In this document: one piece after another, positions 63,651 through 64,000 of the stretch
Layout: every line of letters begins with the position of its first letter
How positions within the stretch are numbered: the first letter of the stretch is position 1
Source: an uncultured Methanobrevibacter sp.
GTDB taxonomy: Archaea; Methanobacteriota; Methanobacteria; Methanobacteriales; Methanobacteriaceae
Direction of reading: 5' to 3'
Assembly: GCA_902774685.1 (NCBI GenBank)
Contig: CACYJH010000006.1
Coordinates: 1-64,000, forward strand
Length of the DNA stretch: 64,000 bases
Translations under genes and position numbers: made by a program
Notes under the pieces: generated by a model
What the model was told of the DNA's origin: nothing
Seen by the model: only the letters and a program-made list of their open reading frames with translations
The model's database searches: none

Positions 63651-64000
63651 TTATCTATTTTCACTATTGAATACGATGTATGATTTGTTGAATCCCAATA
63701 TCTCATCGAATTCAAATTTGCAGTTCAACTTGGATAATTCTTCAATATTTTTTGATTTCATAAGATCATCATTTGAAAATGGATTATACATGGTTCCTTC
63801 AGTAGTAAATGCGACACGAAGCTCATCATCTATTAACCTTATTGTAATGTAAATTTCTTCAAGATTTGGATTATTCTCAAAAATATCATTGCATATATCA
63901 TTAATTGAATTTGAAAGAACTACTGCATCATCATTTAGTTCATCTTCAATGGCAAGCAATGTTTCATTGGATTCCTCATCCAAATACTTATAAATTTTTC
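63651..64000 (-). CDS. C-terminal fragment of a protein ending in a histidine-kinase-like ATPase domain
   Basis: The frame ends at 63651 and is open to the right edge of the window, so this is the last 116 or so residues of a longer protein; the TTG at 63983 is unlikely to be the start. The visible part (NPNLEEIYITIRLIDDELRV, AFTTEGTMYNPF, LGFNKSYIVF) resembles the end of a HATPase_c domain of the anti-sigma/serine-kinase type: a strand, a D-x-E-L turn, a glycine and 'YNP' loop, and a final N-x-Y-I-x-F strand. The N-terminal domain is outside the window. Confidence 0.55.
   Translation of the reverse strand, partial: KIYKYLDEESNETLLAIEDELNDDAVVLSNSINDICNDIFENNPNLEEIYITIRLIDDELRVAFTTEGTMYNPFSNDDLMKSKNIEELSKLNCKFEFDEILGFNKSYIVFNSENR

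Noticed and set aside
1-64000. CRISPR array, insertion sequence or prophage
   Set aside because: No regularly spaced repeats of 25-40 bp with unique spacers, no transposase, integrase or phage structural gene were found; repeats present are short tandem or two-copy duplications.

Overview
The window looks like chromosome from a host-associated methanogen of the order Methanobacteriales, most likely Methanobrevibacter or a close relative. The grounds are: very AT-rich DNA with long A/T intergenic tracts; archaeal information-processing genes (Csl4, RpoL, RpoF, TFS, PCNA, GINS, Pus10, Dph2, aIF2-alpha, Nop10); cfbD for coenzyme F430; the small subunit of archaeal phosphomevalonate dehydratase; a beta-helix adhesin-like surface protein; and trp genes behind TGTACA-type boxes. 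I see no rRNA, insertion sequence, prophage or CRISPR array. One tRNA-Arg(GCG) is present.

Region 0-7.6 kb, minus strand. A long archaeal housekeeping run reads ffh (SRP54), pus10, rpl21e, rpoF, a DUF655 RNA-binding protein, ksgA and a HemK2-like release-factor methyltransferase, then a SAP/DUF6434 protein and a partial Fe-S-enzyme-like gene at the left edge. Region 7.8-12.3 kb, plus strand: hpt, dph2, csl4-rpoL, a NUDIX gene that seems to start at ATT, and tfs. Region 12.4-19.8 kb: an acidic two-helix membrane protein, then a replication/translation/proteasome cluster of pcn, gins, rpl44e, rps27e, aIF2-alpha, nop10 and a PAC2 protein. The rpl44e gene is damaged: its second CxxC region is missing and its C-terminal end survives out of frame.

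Region 20-35 kb, plus strand, is metabolic and partly uncharacterised: a YchF/Obg GTPase with cfbD, hisH, a secreted thioredoxin with a CcdA-like membrane protein, a Fe-S scaffold with a GGGtGRT protein, cstA, a 2[4Fe-4S] ferredoxin, an AIR-synthase-like protein, a PNPOx-like protein, a methyltransferase, an unidentified Gly/Ala-rich protein next to a stand-alone LarC2-like protein, and a pilin-like protein. tRNA-Arg and truD follow. Region 36.7-46.8 kb holds pdxY-cytX (minus), the phosphomevalonate dehydratase small subunit and an amidohydrolase (plus), a copper chaperone with a copper P-type ATPase, and a TrkH transporter with a channel-like partner (minus).

Region 47-54 kb is a complete seven-gene tryptophan operon, trpEGDCFBA. 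Region 54-64 kb, all minus strand, is accessory: adhesin-like protein, Na+-dependent transporter, MATE exporter, family-1 uracil-DNA glycosylase, acyltransferase-3, a flavodoxin-like reductase, a TetR-GNAT fusion facing two operator palindromes, and the C-terminal end of another gene.

The strongest leads are: an identical 16-bp near-palindrome, at the same distance from the start codon, before the methyltransferase at 31181 and the copper genes at 41461; the broken rpl44e; the TetR-GNAT fusion with its two operators; the unidentified protein beside a stand-alone LarC2; and a channel-like TrkH neighbour with an unusual pore motif. No function was verified by database search; assignments rest on recognised motifs, length and gene order.
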